Source of the DNA: an uncultured Prevotella sp.
Lineage (GTDB): Bacteria > Bacteroidota > Bacteroidia > Bacteroidales > Bacteroidaceae
Length of the DNA: 40,013 nt
Direction of reading: 5' to 3'
NCBI GenBank assembly: GCA_900541335.1
Contig: UQJC01000017.1
Coordinates: 1 to 40,013 of the forward strand
The position numbers were made by a program, and so were the translations under genes. The notes under the pieces were generated by a model. That model saw nothing but the letters and a program-made list of their open reading frames with translations, was not told the DNA's origin and did not search any database. This document shows, piece after piece, positions 1 through 7,630 of this stretch. Each line of letters starts with the position of its first letter. Positions within the stretch are counted from its first letter, which is position 1.

Positions 1-150
1 TGCTATAGTTTACTTCTGCTATGGGTCGCGGCATGCCGCGACCGTACAACAGCTACGCTCCCATTAGTGAACGCAACTTATTCAGTGCAGTAGTTACTTC
101 TGCTTCGGGTCGCGGCATGCCGCGACCGTACAGCCGCTGCGCTCCCATCG
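1..150. repeat. Palindromic repeat cluster, left of fabG
   Basis: Two copies of the perfect 20 bp palindrome GGTCGCGGCATGCCGCGACC lie at 24..43 and 109..128, 85 bp apart. Between them is a spacer with the core CGCAACTTATTCAGTGCAG. The same unit recurs at 1851..2170 in reverse-complement orientation. Each palindrome would fold into a strong hairpin in RNA or cruciform DNA. The plan resembles REP/BIME elements of other bacteria, but I cannot assign it to a named family. The cluster may continue left of the window. Confidence 0.85.
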
Positions 151-283
151 CGTTGCACCACGACCTTTGCCCGAAGCCACACACATACCACGATGTGAGC
201 ATAACCATTTGGTGGGAGAAGTCGCTACTGCTTTGAGTTGCGTCTTCCCCCACCGTATGCATTAGCCTGTCAGCTGAGGTTGC

Positions 284-1030
284 TTACATATTCATACCGC
301 CATCAACCTGAATCACCTGACCCGTTACATACGAAGCAAGGTCAGAAGCGAGGAATACGGCCACGTCAGCAATATCTTCGGGCTTACCACCACGACGAAG
401 CGGAATGTTCTTCATCCATTCCTTACGCACGTCTTCGGGAAGCGCAGCAGTCATTGCTGTTTCAATAAAGCCCGGAGCGATGGCGTTGGCACGGATACCA
501 CGGCTACCCATTTCCTGAGCTACGCTCTTGGCGAGGGCAATCATACCAGCCTTAGAAGCAGCATAGTTAGCCTGACCCGCATTGCCATGTACACCTACGA
601 CTGAAGCCATGTTGATGATAGCACCCTTACGCTGCTTCATCATGATGGGCGTACAAGCGTGGATAAAGTTAAAGGCAGACTTGAGGTTTACACCGATCAC
701 TGCGTCCCACTGCTGTTCAGTCATGCGGAGCATCAGTCCGTCCTTCGTGATACCAGCGTTGTTAACGAGTACATCGATAGAGCCGAAGTCTTCGTGTACC
801 TTCTTTACGACTTCAGCCGTCTGGTTGAAGTCAGCGGCATTCGAAGCGTATGCCAGGCACTTTACGCCCTTAGCTTCGATTTCCTGACGAGTAGCCTCGC
901 CGTTTTCGTCGATTACGAGGTCAGTGAATGCAATGTTTGCTCCTTCTTCGGCAAACTTCAGTGCGAGCGCCTTACCGATACCGCGAGCAGCACCGGTGAT
1001 GAGGGCGGTCTTACCTGTTAAGAGTCCCAT
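284..1030 (-). CDS. fabG: 3-oxoacyl-[acyl-carrier-protein] reductase FabG
   Basis: A 248-residue short-chain dehydrogenase/reductase that reduces 3-oxoacyl-ACP with NADPH in the elongation cycle of cytosolic fatty acid synthesis. The N-terminal nucleotide-binding motif TGAARGIG (near residues 13-20), the NNAG motif, the catalytic Ser in NMASVVG and the YAASK active-site Tyr/Lys pair are all present. The end VTGQVIQVDGGMNM is typical of FabG, and the length equals the family norm. The start at 1030 gives MGLLTGKTALITG, directly before the first beta strand. It lies 34 bp downstream of a TetR-type regulator on the same strand, so the two are probably cotranscribed. Other SDR enzymes look similar, but the close match to FabG-length and tail makes that call likely. 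Confidence 0.93.
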   Translation of the reverse strand: MGLLTGKTALITGAARGIGKALALKFAEEGANIAFTDLVIDENGEATRQEIEAKGVKCLAYASNAADFNQTAEVVKKVHEDFGSIDVLVNNAGITKDGLMLRMTEQQWDAVIGVNLKSAFNFIHACTPIMMKQRKGAIINMASVVGVHGNAGQANYAASKAGMIALAKSVAQEMGSRGIRANAIAPGFIETAMTAALPEDVRKEWMKNIPLRRGGKPEDIADVAVFLASDLASYVTGQVIQVDGGMNM

Positions 1031-1064
1031 ATTAGTATATATTTTATTGATGGAATAGTTGTTT

Positions 1065-1685
1065 CTATTGATAGTCGCGCAGCGAAGTACACGGCTGTTC
1101 GGGGTGCAAGTTGAGTAAGCGGAGAATCATTCCTTTCACAATCGGATAGGTTTCATCTTCCTCCAGACCTTCACCCAAACGGTCATAGATGTAGGGCACT
1201 TCAAGTCCCTTCACCGCACAATAAATAATGTCCGCATAAAAGCGAGCATCCTCTATGCGAAAACGTCCGCTACGTCGTCCCTCCTCCAGGAGTTGGTGAA
1301 GGATTCGGTGTTCCTGTTCATCAAACGCCTTGCGCACCTTTTCCACCATCCAAATATTGCGGAAGAACTCAGCGCGGAGCGTACCGTTACGCGCTACAGT
1401 TTCGCGAATAATGCCCAAGTGGGTATAGATTAAAGTAAAAAGGCGCTCTTCGGGTGTAGCATCCATCTCCACAACGGCACCGAGCTTTTCGGAAAGTCGC
1501 TCCAACTCATCAGCAATTACAGCATAATAGATTTCTTCCTTATTACGGAAATAAGTGTAGAGCGTTCGGCGTCCCTTTCCTGAAGCAGCCGCGATGTCAT
1601 TCATCGTAGTGGCTTCCAGTCCTTGTTGGGCGAAGAGCGAACGCGCTACTTCGAGTAATTTCTGACGAGTCTTTGTGGTGGACAT
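1065..1685 (-). CDS. TetR/AcrR family transcriptional regulator
   Basis: A 206-residue DNA-binding protein. The N-terminal helix-turn-helix covers about residues 5-55, with the pattern RSLFAQQGLEATTMNDIAAA followed by GKGRRTLYTYFRNKEEIYYAV, which is the TetR_N signature. The C-terminal part is helical and would bind a ligand; its ligand cannot be read from sequence. I place the start at the ATG at 1685; an in-frame ATG at 1691 is possible and a longer frame to 1787 runs through the promoter. A -7 element at 1733..1741 supports the short start. It precedes fabG by 34 bp, so it may respond to an acyl compound and control fatty acid genes, as FabR or FadR-like TetR members do in other bacteria; that is inference only. 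Confidence 0.88.
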   Translation of the reverse strand: MSTTKTRQKLLEVARSLFAQQGLEATTMNDIAAASGKGRRTLYTYFRNKEEIYYAVIADELERLSEKLGAVVEMDATPEERLFTLIYTHLGIIRETVARNGTLRAEFFRNIWMVEKVRKAFDEQEHRILHQLLEEGRRSGRFRIEDARFYADIIYCAVKGLEVPYIYDRLGEGLEEDETYPIVKGMILRLLNLHPEQPCTSLRDYQ

Positions 1686-1732
1686 AAGCATATAGTTAGA
1701 ATAAACAGAAAGCACAAATCTTCCTGCGATGT

Positions 1733-1741
1733 GCAAAAGTA
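1733..1741 (-). promoter_or_regulatory. -7 promoter element of tetR-fabG
   Basis: The minus strand reads TACTTTTGC, matching the Bacteroidota -7 consensus TAnnTTTG. It sits about 48 bp upstream of the tetR start codon. No clear -33 TTTG is seen. Confidence 0.6.
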
Positions 1742-1850
1742 CGAATAAAATCCGTCGGGGTGTACATCGAGCGAAAAAGATTCGCAAAGAGTGAAGGTAA
1801 ATCGAAATGGGGGCTTGGATATTATGGGGACGAGGTTGGCAACGGCTTTA

Positions 1851-2170
1851 AGCAGAAGTAAATTACGGCACGGAATAAGTTGCATTTACTAACGGGGCGC
1901 GGCATGCCGCGACCGTACAGCAACTGCGACCCAAAGCAGGAGTAAATTATGGCACGGAACAAGTTGCATTTACTAATGGGAAGAAGAGGGTGTACGGTCG
2001 CGGCATGCCGCGACCCAAAGCAGAAGTAATTTACAGCACGGAATAAGTTGCATTTACTAATGGGTCGCGGCATGCCGCGACCGTACAGCAACTGCGACCC
2101 AAAGCTGAAGTAAACTACGACACGAAATAAGTTGCATTTACTAATGAGTCGCGGCATGCCGCGACCGTAC
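1851..2170. repeat. Palindromic repeat cluster, right of tetR
   Basis: Four direct units of 84-85 bp share the core AAGTTGCATTTACTAATG (the GCATTTAC block starts at 1881, 1966, 2050 and 2134). Each unit is associated with the 20 bp palindrome GGTCGCGGCATGCCGCGACC: 1894..1913 (one mismatch), 1996..2015 (perfect), 2063..2082 (perfect) and 2147..2166 (one mismatch). The units are the reverse complement of those at 1..150. In the unit at 1979..2018 the palindrome with its GTAC flank is inverted relative to its neighbours. Short open frames here that encode GRGMPRP peptides are a by-product of the repeat. Confidence 0.88.
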
Positions 2171-3025
2171 AACTGCTGCGACCCAAATATTAACTCTTCA
2201 ATCTATCGAAAAACCAAGGTACAACAGTTACGATTCTTTCTACCTCATTCAAAAAGCAAGCAATCACCACCAACGAACCTTTCCTGCCCGTTGGGAAGCC
2301 AAGCTCTCATCAAAAACCAACCTTTCCACCCTGCCAGAAAGCCAAGCCGCAGCCGAAACTTCGCTTGACAAGGGTGTGGAAGGGAAGTTGAGCCGCAAAG
2401 CTTACTCAAAAGAAAGGCTGAAAGGGAAGTTGAGGACTATAGCAAGGCCAAAAATGGGAGTAGAAGCCAAGGTAACCTACGAAAGCTACCTCATCTGACA
2501 CCTTAGAAGGTAAGTGGGAGTACGAAAACTCACCTTCCAAAGGCATTGATACCATGTGCTACGAACAAGACACAGTCAACCAGGCACCTGGTTCATAAGT
2601 CGTAGGGAAAAACGAAGCTAAAAAGCGCAGGTATAAATCAAACGACCCAGGGTGGGAAGCTTATACGGAATGCGTATAAGTCTCCCACCCTGGGACGATG
2701 TCCTTCTACGGACGAAGTATGTAACTACCACCTTTGCTTCTGGTACTTATACGATGGAAGTACGAGTTGCCCACCTTTGCGGAGTCTGCTTATACAGCAA
2801 AGGGATGCGCCTTCCACTTTGGCTTTCTCACCTAATACGGCAGAAGGGAAAGTTTTCCACCCTGCCTGCCTTCCTGCAGACATCCAAGCGGAGAATTTGA
2901 AAGCGGCTTTGACCAAGAAGGAAGCTTAGAGCCTACATTTTGTCAGAAACAAAGATAGCATTTTTTCGGGTGATATCCGCTTCCCTATCAGCCCGCACCA
3001 AGTTGTATCGGAAAACGTAAGCAGT
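2171..3025. other. Gene-free, hairpin-rich intergenic region
   Basis: About 850 bp with no convincing gene on either strand. It holds short dispersed repeats such as GGGAAGTTGAG (twice near 2383 and 2431) and CCACCTTTGC (2728..2737 and 2771..2780), and several inverted repeats, the largest at 2646..2694. The open frames here are short, low in recognisable motifs and cross the inverted repeats. It could be a decayed gene or an extension of the intergenic repeat region. Confidence 0.6.
2646..2694. repeat. Large imperfect inverted repeat (hairpin)
   Basis: Two 21 bp arms separated by 7 bp. The arms begin CCCAGGGTGGGA and end in the complementary TCCCACCCTGGG; 19 of 21 positions pair. It lacks a following T-tract, so it is not a standard terminator. 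Confidence 0.75.
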
Positions 3026-4753
3026 TTACTTCAACAAGAGCTGTTCATCGCGTTTGCGCGCCTGTGCCGCCCAATCCTCGGGAATAAACTTCCATTGGTT
3101 AAGCGGAGCAGGATGAATCGTGCCACGCTGACGGATGGTCTGCATGAGGTAATAGCGCAAATCTTTGTCGGTTGCACGAACGATGCGGCTGGAAAGCTCC
3201 TCGGCTGGTATGCCAGCTCCCTCGGTCAACAAGCGACCGCCGCCATTGCCTCGATAAGAGTTGATGGCACAGAGGTAGGTAGCATCAAGGGAGAAAGGAC
3301 GGCCGTCGGCAAGGCTGGTAATGGTGATGCGCTGACCTGCCGGTTTCGTGACATCCACCGTATAACGCAATCCGGCTGCTGAGTCGAAGTTGAAACTCGG
3401 TGTACGCAAGCGTTGCCAGGAGTCTGACAACTGTTCGGCATTCGCACGGAACAAGAGCAAATGATCCGTGGGTTTCTTCATCTGTGCCACCCAACCTGCA
3501 TAGGAATATTCGAGGTAGTCTTTCACTTCGCGTCCCGTCAGCCGCATGGTGTAAAGCATATTCTCGTAGCGGTAGAGGTTGAACATATCGCTCACCCGAA
3601 TGGCTCCCTTCGGAATCACCGCGTCAAACGATAGGGGGGCGGCAAAGGAAAGGTCGGCTCCCGAGATGGCTAACTGCAAAGTGTGGATAAAGTCGATGAA
3701 TGCAGACGAACCGAAGAAGGCTGGAAGGGTTTCCATCGTGGCTTCATTCTGTCCGATGATTTCTTCTGTGAACGCTTTGACCGTAGCATACTGGGGGGCA
3801 AAGGTTTTCATAAAGGCGGCATCGGGCTGCAAGTTTTCCACCTGTGCCAATTCACCTTGTTGCGAGAGTTTGACCCACTTCTTTCCGTCAAACTGCAAAC
3901 GAAGCTGTGCCTGGGCTACGGCTTCTGCATTGGCTGCCGGGTTGAGCACAAGTACGCTGTCGCCTGCCGTGTTCAATACATTTTGGTTGGCGAGTCGGTG
4001 ATCGTGTCCGCAGAAGATAAGGTCGAAACCGGGAACCTCACGCGCCACCTGGAGTGCCGCATGTTCGGCTCCTTCTGGCTGCGTGCCGGGCTTACCCACT
4101 CCGGAGTGGAACAAGCCCACAACCACATCTGCCTCAGCCCGCAACTGGGGCATGTAATGACGGGCTGTGCGCACCATGTCTTCAAAGCGGATACCCCGCC
4201 ACAGGTTTTCGGGCAACCACTGGGGAATGGCGGGGGTGATGAGTCCGAAGACGGCTATCTTTACCCCTTTCCGTTCCAGAATAGTATAGGGTTTCCAGTA
4301 GGGAGTGGCTGTAGCAATCGAAACGGCGTTGGCAGCGAGCACGGGAAACTGGCAATCGCGCGTCCAACGGTCGTAGACGGCGTGACCGGTTTCGACATCA
4401 TGGTTACCGACTGTGGCGGCATCGTAGCCCATTTCGTTGAGCACTTGGGCACAGAGGTGGGTAGACGTGGTGTCGATAAAGTTATAATAATAAGCAGTGG
4501 GTTGCCCCTGAAGGATGTCTCCGTTGTCAAGCAACACAACGGCATCGCGTCCTACTTGCTGACGAAGCTGGTTGACGTAGGTTGCCACGCGAGCCAGACT
4601 GCCTTTACCGGGTTGGGCATTGATAAAGTCGTAGGGCAGGTAATTGCCATGCACATCGGAGGTGGCCAAGAAGGTCAAATCGACTTGTCGCGACTGAGCG
4701 GAAACGCCCAAGCCGAAGGCGGCAAAGGCGAGAAGGGGAAGAAGTTTTGCCAT
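3026..4753 (-). CDS. 5'-nucleotidase / 2',3'-cyclic nucleotide phosphodiesterase family metallophosphatase
   Basis: A 575-residue secreted enzyme of the UshA/CpdB group, which hydrolyses nucleotides or nucleotide sugars in the periplasm to salvage nucleosides and phosphate. From the start at 4753 the protein opens with a signal peptide (MAKLLPLLAFAAFGLGVSAQ). The metallophosphatase domain follows, with metal ligands in SDVHGN, DNGDILQG, GNHDVETG and CGHDH. The C-terminal half carries the nucleotide-binding 5_nucleotid_C domain, with NGGGR near the substrate site (in SYRGNGGGRLL). A longer frame opens at 4879 but would place 42 residues ahead of the signal peptide, so I prefer 4753. folA lies upstream on the same strand with a 112 bp gap. 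The exact substrate cannot be told; cyclic phosphodiesterase activity is an alternative. Confidence 0.88.
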   Translation of the reverse strand: MAKLLPLLAFAAFGLGVSAQSRQVDLTFLATSDVHGNYLPYDFINAQPGKGSLARVATYVNQLRQQVGRDAVVLLDNGDILQGQPTAYYYNFIDTTSTHLCAQVLNEMGYDAATVGNHDVETGHAVYDRWTRDCQFPVLAANAVSIATATPYWKPYTILERKGVKIAVFGLITPAIPQWLPENLWRGIRFEDMVRTARHYMPQLRAEADVVVGLFHSGVGKPGTQPEGAEHAALQVAREVPGFDLIFCGHDHRLANQNVLNTAGDSVLVLNPAANAEAVAQAQLRLQFDGKKWVKLSQQGELAQVENLQPDAAFMKTFAPQYATVKAFTEEIIGQNEATMETLPAFFGSSAFIDFIHTLQLAISGADLSFAAPLSFDAVIPKGAIRVSDMFNLYRYENMLYTMRLTGREVKDYLEYSYAGWVAQMKKPTDHLLLFRANAEQLSDSWQRLRTPSFNFDSAAGLRYTVDVTKPAGQRITITSLADGRPFSLDATYLCAINSYRGNGGGRLLTEGAGIPAEELSSRIVRATDKDLRYYLMQTIRQRGTIHPAPLNQWKFIPEDWAAQARKRDEQLLLK

Positions 4754-4865
4754 GGGAATCGAAAAAATAGAGGGGAAAAGAGATCGAGTGAACAAGCGAA
4801 GAGCGCGGTCTGATGACGATACAAGGACGAGAACGGAAGCTTTGCAACGCAGCTTCGTCCCACTC

Positions 4866-5357
4866 CTACTTTCTGACATAGTCTACAAAGTCGTAGGCTA
4901 GGCTGTTCTTCTCATCGGGCTCGTGGTGTTCGCGGCTGACTTCTTCCCATTCGTTGACATCGAAAGGCGGGAAGTAAGTATCAGCTTCGTTTGCTACCGT
5001 CGCAATATGGGTGAGGCAAAGGCGGTCTGCCAACGGAAGGGTGGCGGCATAGATGCTTTCGCCCCCTATGCTATAAACCTGTTCGTCGGGAGCGCAAGCC
5101 TGCAAAGCTTCTTCGACAGAGTGGAAAACCTCGATGCCTGGCGCGGCATAGTTCGTCTGACGGCTGATGACAAGGTTTCGCCGGTTTGGCAAGGCACCCT
5201 TGGGAAGGGACTCGAAGGTCTTACGCCCCATGAGGACGGTGTGTCCCGTCGTGAGTTGCTTGAAGTGACGAAGGTCGGCTGGCAGATAATAGAGTAACTG
5301 ACCCTGGTTGCCAATGGCGCGGTCTTCGGTCAGTGCACAAATCAAATGGAGTGTCAT
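4866..5357 (-). CDS. folA: Dihydrofolate reductase
   Basis: A 163-residue enzyme that reduces dihydrofolate to tetrahydrofolate with NADPH, the step that recycles the folate product of thymidylate synthase. The N-terminal strand LHLICALTEDRAIGNQGQLLYYLPADLRHF contains the Met20-loop type GNxGxLxxxLPxDLxxF pattern and the folate-binding acidic residue in PADL. The NADPH-binding blocks VLMGRKTFESLP and LPNRRNLVISR follow, and YSIGGESIYAATLP matches the GG-containing C-terminal motif. Length is normal for chromosomal DHFR. A -7 element lies 67-75 bp upstream. thyA lies 1.4 kb away on the other strand rather than in the usual adjacent pair. Confidence 0.95.
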   Translation of the reverse strand: MTLHLICALTEDRAIGNQGQLLYYLPADLRHFKQLTTGHTVLMGRKTFESLPKGALPNRRNLVISRQTNYAAPGIEVFHSVEEALQACAPDEQVYSIGGESIYAATLPLADRLCLTHIATVANEADTYFPPFDVNEWEEVSREHHEPDEKNSLAYDFVDYVRK

Positions 5358-5423
5358 GTAAGGAAGAATGAATGAGAATATCTAAAGGAAAGGAGCGGCT
5401 GAAAGCCCCACTCCGGAACGCTT

Positions 5424-5432
5424 GCAAAAGTA
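5424..5432 (-). promoter_or_regulatory. -7 promoter element of folA
   Basis: The minus strand reads TACTTTTGC, a match to TAnnTTTGC, giving a leader of about 60 nt to the folA start. No clear -33 element. Confidence 0.6.
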
Positions 5433-5765
5433 CGGATTTCCCCTGAGGGAAGAAAAGCACGGAGACGGGCTACTTGCAGCCAAACGAAACGAAATCCCTT
5501 TTTTTGAGGATTGGGAGACTTAAAGGTTTGTGCGAACTTTGCAGGCATTTCGAGCACAGAGGGATTGCTTTATTCGGAGCGAAGGTGACGGAAACAGGTG
5601 TCGATCGCAGCGAAGCGAAAACCTTACTCGCTTCCGTCAGCCAGCAGATACGTTGGACACAACCTGCGTCACGGGGCATGATGGGTAAGCTCGTATTCAT
5701 CTAGGGCGTTCTCTCCCTCACCACCCACAGCCCGGCTCCTTTTTCACACCTTATTATATATATAC
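5433..5765. other. Intergenic region between folA and zupT, possible structured zupT leader
   Basis: On the plus strand a weak promoter candidate has TTGG at 5511..5514 and GAACTTTGC at 5534..5542, spaced 19 bp. If used, it gives zupT a leader of over 200 nt. That leader contains the inverted repeat GAAGCGA (5612..5618) / TCGCTTC (5628..5634). A 76-codon frame (5474..5704) shows no recognisable motif and overlaps the promoter candidate, so I do not call it a gene. Confidence 0.4.
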
Positions 5766-6569
5766 ATGTCTACTACAATCTCCACCTCCGACTTTCTACT
5801 TGCCCTGACACTTACCCTCCTGGCAGGCTTATCGACTGGACTGGGCAGTTTGATTGCCTTTTTTGCCAAACGAACCAACCGTCGCTTCCTTTCAGCCGCA
5901 CTGGGACTTTCGGCGGGTGTCATGATATACGTATCGTTTATGGAACTCCTTCCCGAATCCATACATTTGTTGCAATCGAGCTACGGGACGAAGACTGCCG
6001 AAGCGTCTATGCTGGTGGCTTTCTTCCTGGGCATCGGACTCATTGCACTCATTGACCGTTTGGTGCCTTCGGATGAAAATCCACACGAAGTCCATCTGCC
6101 CGACGATCTAAATAAGACTCCACAGCTTAAACGTACAGGATTACTGATGGCTTTAGCGATTGGAATACACAATTTCCCTGAAGGTTTGGCTACCTTTGCA
6201 ACGGCTTTGACAGATCTCGACATCGCTTTACCCATTGTCCTTGCGGTGGCTATCCACAACATTCCCGAAGGCATTGCGGTTTCTGTCCCCATTTACCACG
6301 CAACAGGCAACCGCCGAAAGGCGTTCTTTTATTCCTTTCTGTCGGGTATGGCCGAACCGTTGGGAGCGTTGTTGGGTTTCCTATTCCTCTACCCCTTTTG
6401 GACGGCCGAGCTCAATGCGGCACTGCTTGCCCTCGTGTCGGGTATCATGGTCTACATCTCGTTTGACGAACTCCTACCCGGTACGGAGAAATACGGTTAC
6501 CACCACTACGGCGTGGCAGGAGTCGTGGTGGGTATGGCGGTTATGGCACTGAGCTTGCTCTTGCTTTAA
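5766..6569 (+). CDS. zupT: ZIP family zinc transporter ZupT
   Basis: A 267-residue inner-membrane metal importer of the ZIP family, taking up zinc and probably other divalent metals. About eight hydrophobic segments are seen. The two hallmark metal-binding motifs are present: HNFPEGLATF in the fourth segment and HNIPEGIAVSVP in the fifth. The GLxSGVMIYVSFxELLPES block and the closing VSGIMVYISFDELLP block fit ZupT. A variable acidic/His loop (ENPHEVHLPDD) precedes segment four. The length equals the E. coli protein class (about 257). It is flanked by folA (opposite strand) and thyA with a 143 bp gap. No Zur-like operator was recognised upstream. Confidence 0.93.
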   Translation: MSTTISTSDFLLALTLTLLAGLSTGLGSLIAFFAKRTNRRFLSAALGLSAGVMIYVSFMELLPESIHLLQSSYGTKTAEASMLVAFFLGIGLIALIDRLVPSDENPHEVHLPDDLNKTPQLKRTGLLMALAIGIHNFPEGLATFATALTDLDIALPIVLAVAIHNIPEGIAVSVPIYHATGNRRKAFFYSFLSGMAEPLGALLGFLFLYPFWTAELNAALLALVSGIMVYISFDELLPGTEKYGYHHYGVAGVVVGMAVMALSLLLL

Positions 6570-6712
6570 ATGGCGAAGACACAGACCTTGGGGAACCATA
6601 CATCCTGTCGATCTCGGTTGCGAATCCTCCCCACGGACCGCCCCAGCCCCAGTATGAACCCACTCACAGCCGCTTCTTAACTCACATCTTTAAACTACAC
6701 GATACGCTCCTC

Positions 6713-7507
6713 ATGAAACAATATCAAGACCTACTCCAACATATTCTCGACAACGGTGTACAAAAAGGCGACCGTACCGGTACGGGAACGCTCAGTGTCT
6801 TTGGTCACCAAATGCGCTTTAACTTAGCCGATGGTTTTCCGTTGCTCACAACTAAAAAACTACACCTCAAGTCAATTATACACGAATTGCTTTGGTTCTT
6901 GAAGGGCGACACGAATGTGCATTACCTACAAGAAAACGGGGTGCGCATTTGGAACGAATGGGCCGACGAAAACGGCGACTTGGGTCACATCTATGGTTAC
7001 CAATGGCGTTCGTGGCCCGACTACCACGGCGGCCACATTGACCAAATCAGCGAGGTCATCCGACAAATCAAGGAGAATCCGGACTCTCGCCGCATCCTTG
7101 TTTCGGCATGGAACGTGGCTGACTTGGATCAGATGAACCTGCCGCCCTGTCACCTGCTCTTCCAGTTTTACGTAGCCGAGGGCAAATTGTCCTTACAACT
7201 CTACCAGCGTTCGGCTGACACCTTCCTGGGAGTTCCCTTCAACATTGCCAGCTACGCCCTCCTTCTCCAGATGATGGCGCAAGTAACGGGACTCGAAGCT
7301 GGTGACTTCGTTCATACCACAGGCGACACCCACCTGTACCTCAACCACCTCGACCAAGCCCGACTCCAGCTGACCCGCAGCCCGCGTCCACTTCCGCGTA
7401 TGCTGATCAATCCGGACGTCAAGGACTTGTTCAGCTACCGCTACGAAGATTTCCAACTCGAAGGTTACGATCCCTGGCCACACATTCCGGCTAAGGTTTC
7501 GGTTTAG
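6713..7507 (+). CDS. thyA: Thymidylate synthase
   Basis: A 264-residue enzyme that methylates dUMP to dTMP using methylenetetrahydrofolate, producing dihydrofolate for FolA. Length and layout match the classical ThyA. The dUMP phosphate-binding RTGTGTLSVFG is at residues 21-31, the catalytic Cys is residue 146 in LPPCHLLFQFYV, and RSADTFLGVPFNIASYALLLQMMA and DTHLYLNHLDQ follow as expected. The C-terminus IPAKVSV is close to the usual end, which closes over the active site. Downstream, rsmF begins after 123 bp rich in pyrimidines. No promoter was recognised in the 143 bp upstream. Confidence 0.97.
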   Translation: MKQYQDLLQHILDNGVQKGDRTGTGTLSVFGHQMRFNLADGFPLLTTKKLHLKSIIHELLWFLKGDTNVHYLQENGVRIWNEWADENGDLGHIYGYQWRSWPDYHGGHIDQISEVIRQIKENPDSRRILVSAWNVADLDQMNLPPCHLLFQFYVAEGKLSLQLYQRSADTFLGVPFNIASYALLLQMMAQVTGLEAGDFVHTTGDTHLYLNHLDQARLQLTRSPRPLPRMLINPDVKDLFSYRYEDFQLEGYDPWPHIPAKVSV

Positions 7508-7630
7508 AAGGGGAAGGGATGATCCTCACCTCCGAATTCCTCCATTCTTCGAACTTCTCCCCCTATACTCCGCTAAATTCTCCCCTCTCTCCTCTCCCCC
7601 ACTTTCCCCAATAACCTCGCTTCCCTGCCC

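Noticed and set aside
1822..2172. Open frame encoding repeated GRGMPRP peptides
   Set aside because: It follows from translating the palindromic DNA repeat; similar peptides appear in other frames and on the other strand.
3683..4813. A 376-codon open frame on the plus strand
   Set aside because: It runs antisense through the metallophosphatase gene, whose motifs are complete; the antisense frame shows no recognisable domain.
5474..5704. Small gene of 76 codons between folA and zupT
   Set aside because: No recognised motif, overlaps a promoter candidate, and the opposite strand is open too.
7540..7620. Pyrimidine-rich tract upstream of rsmF
   Set aside because: Striking C/T bias, but it is a single tract with no repeat or pairing structure that I can tie to a function.
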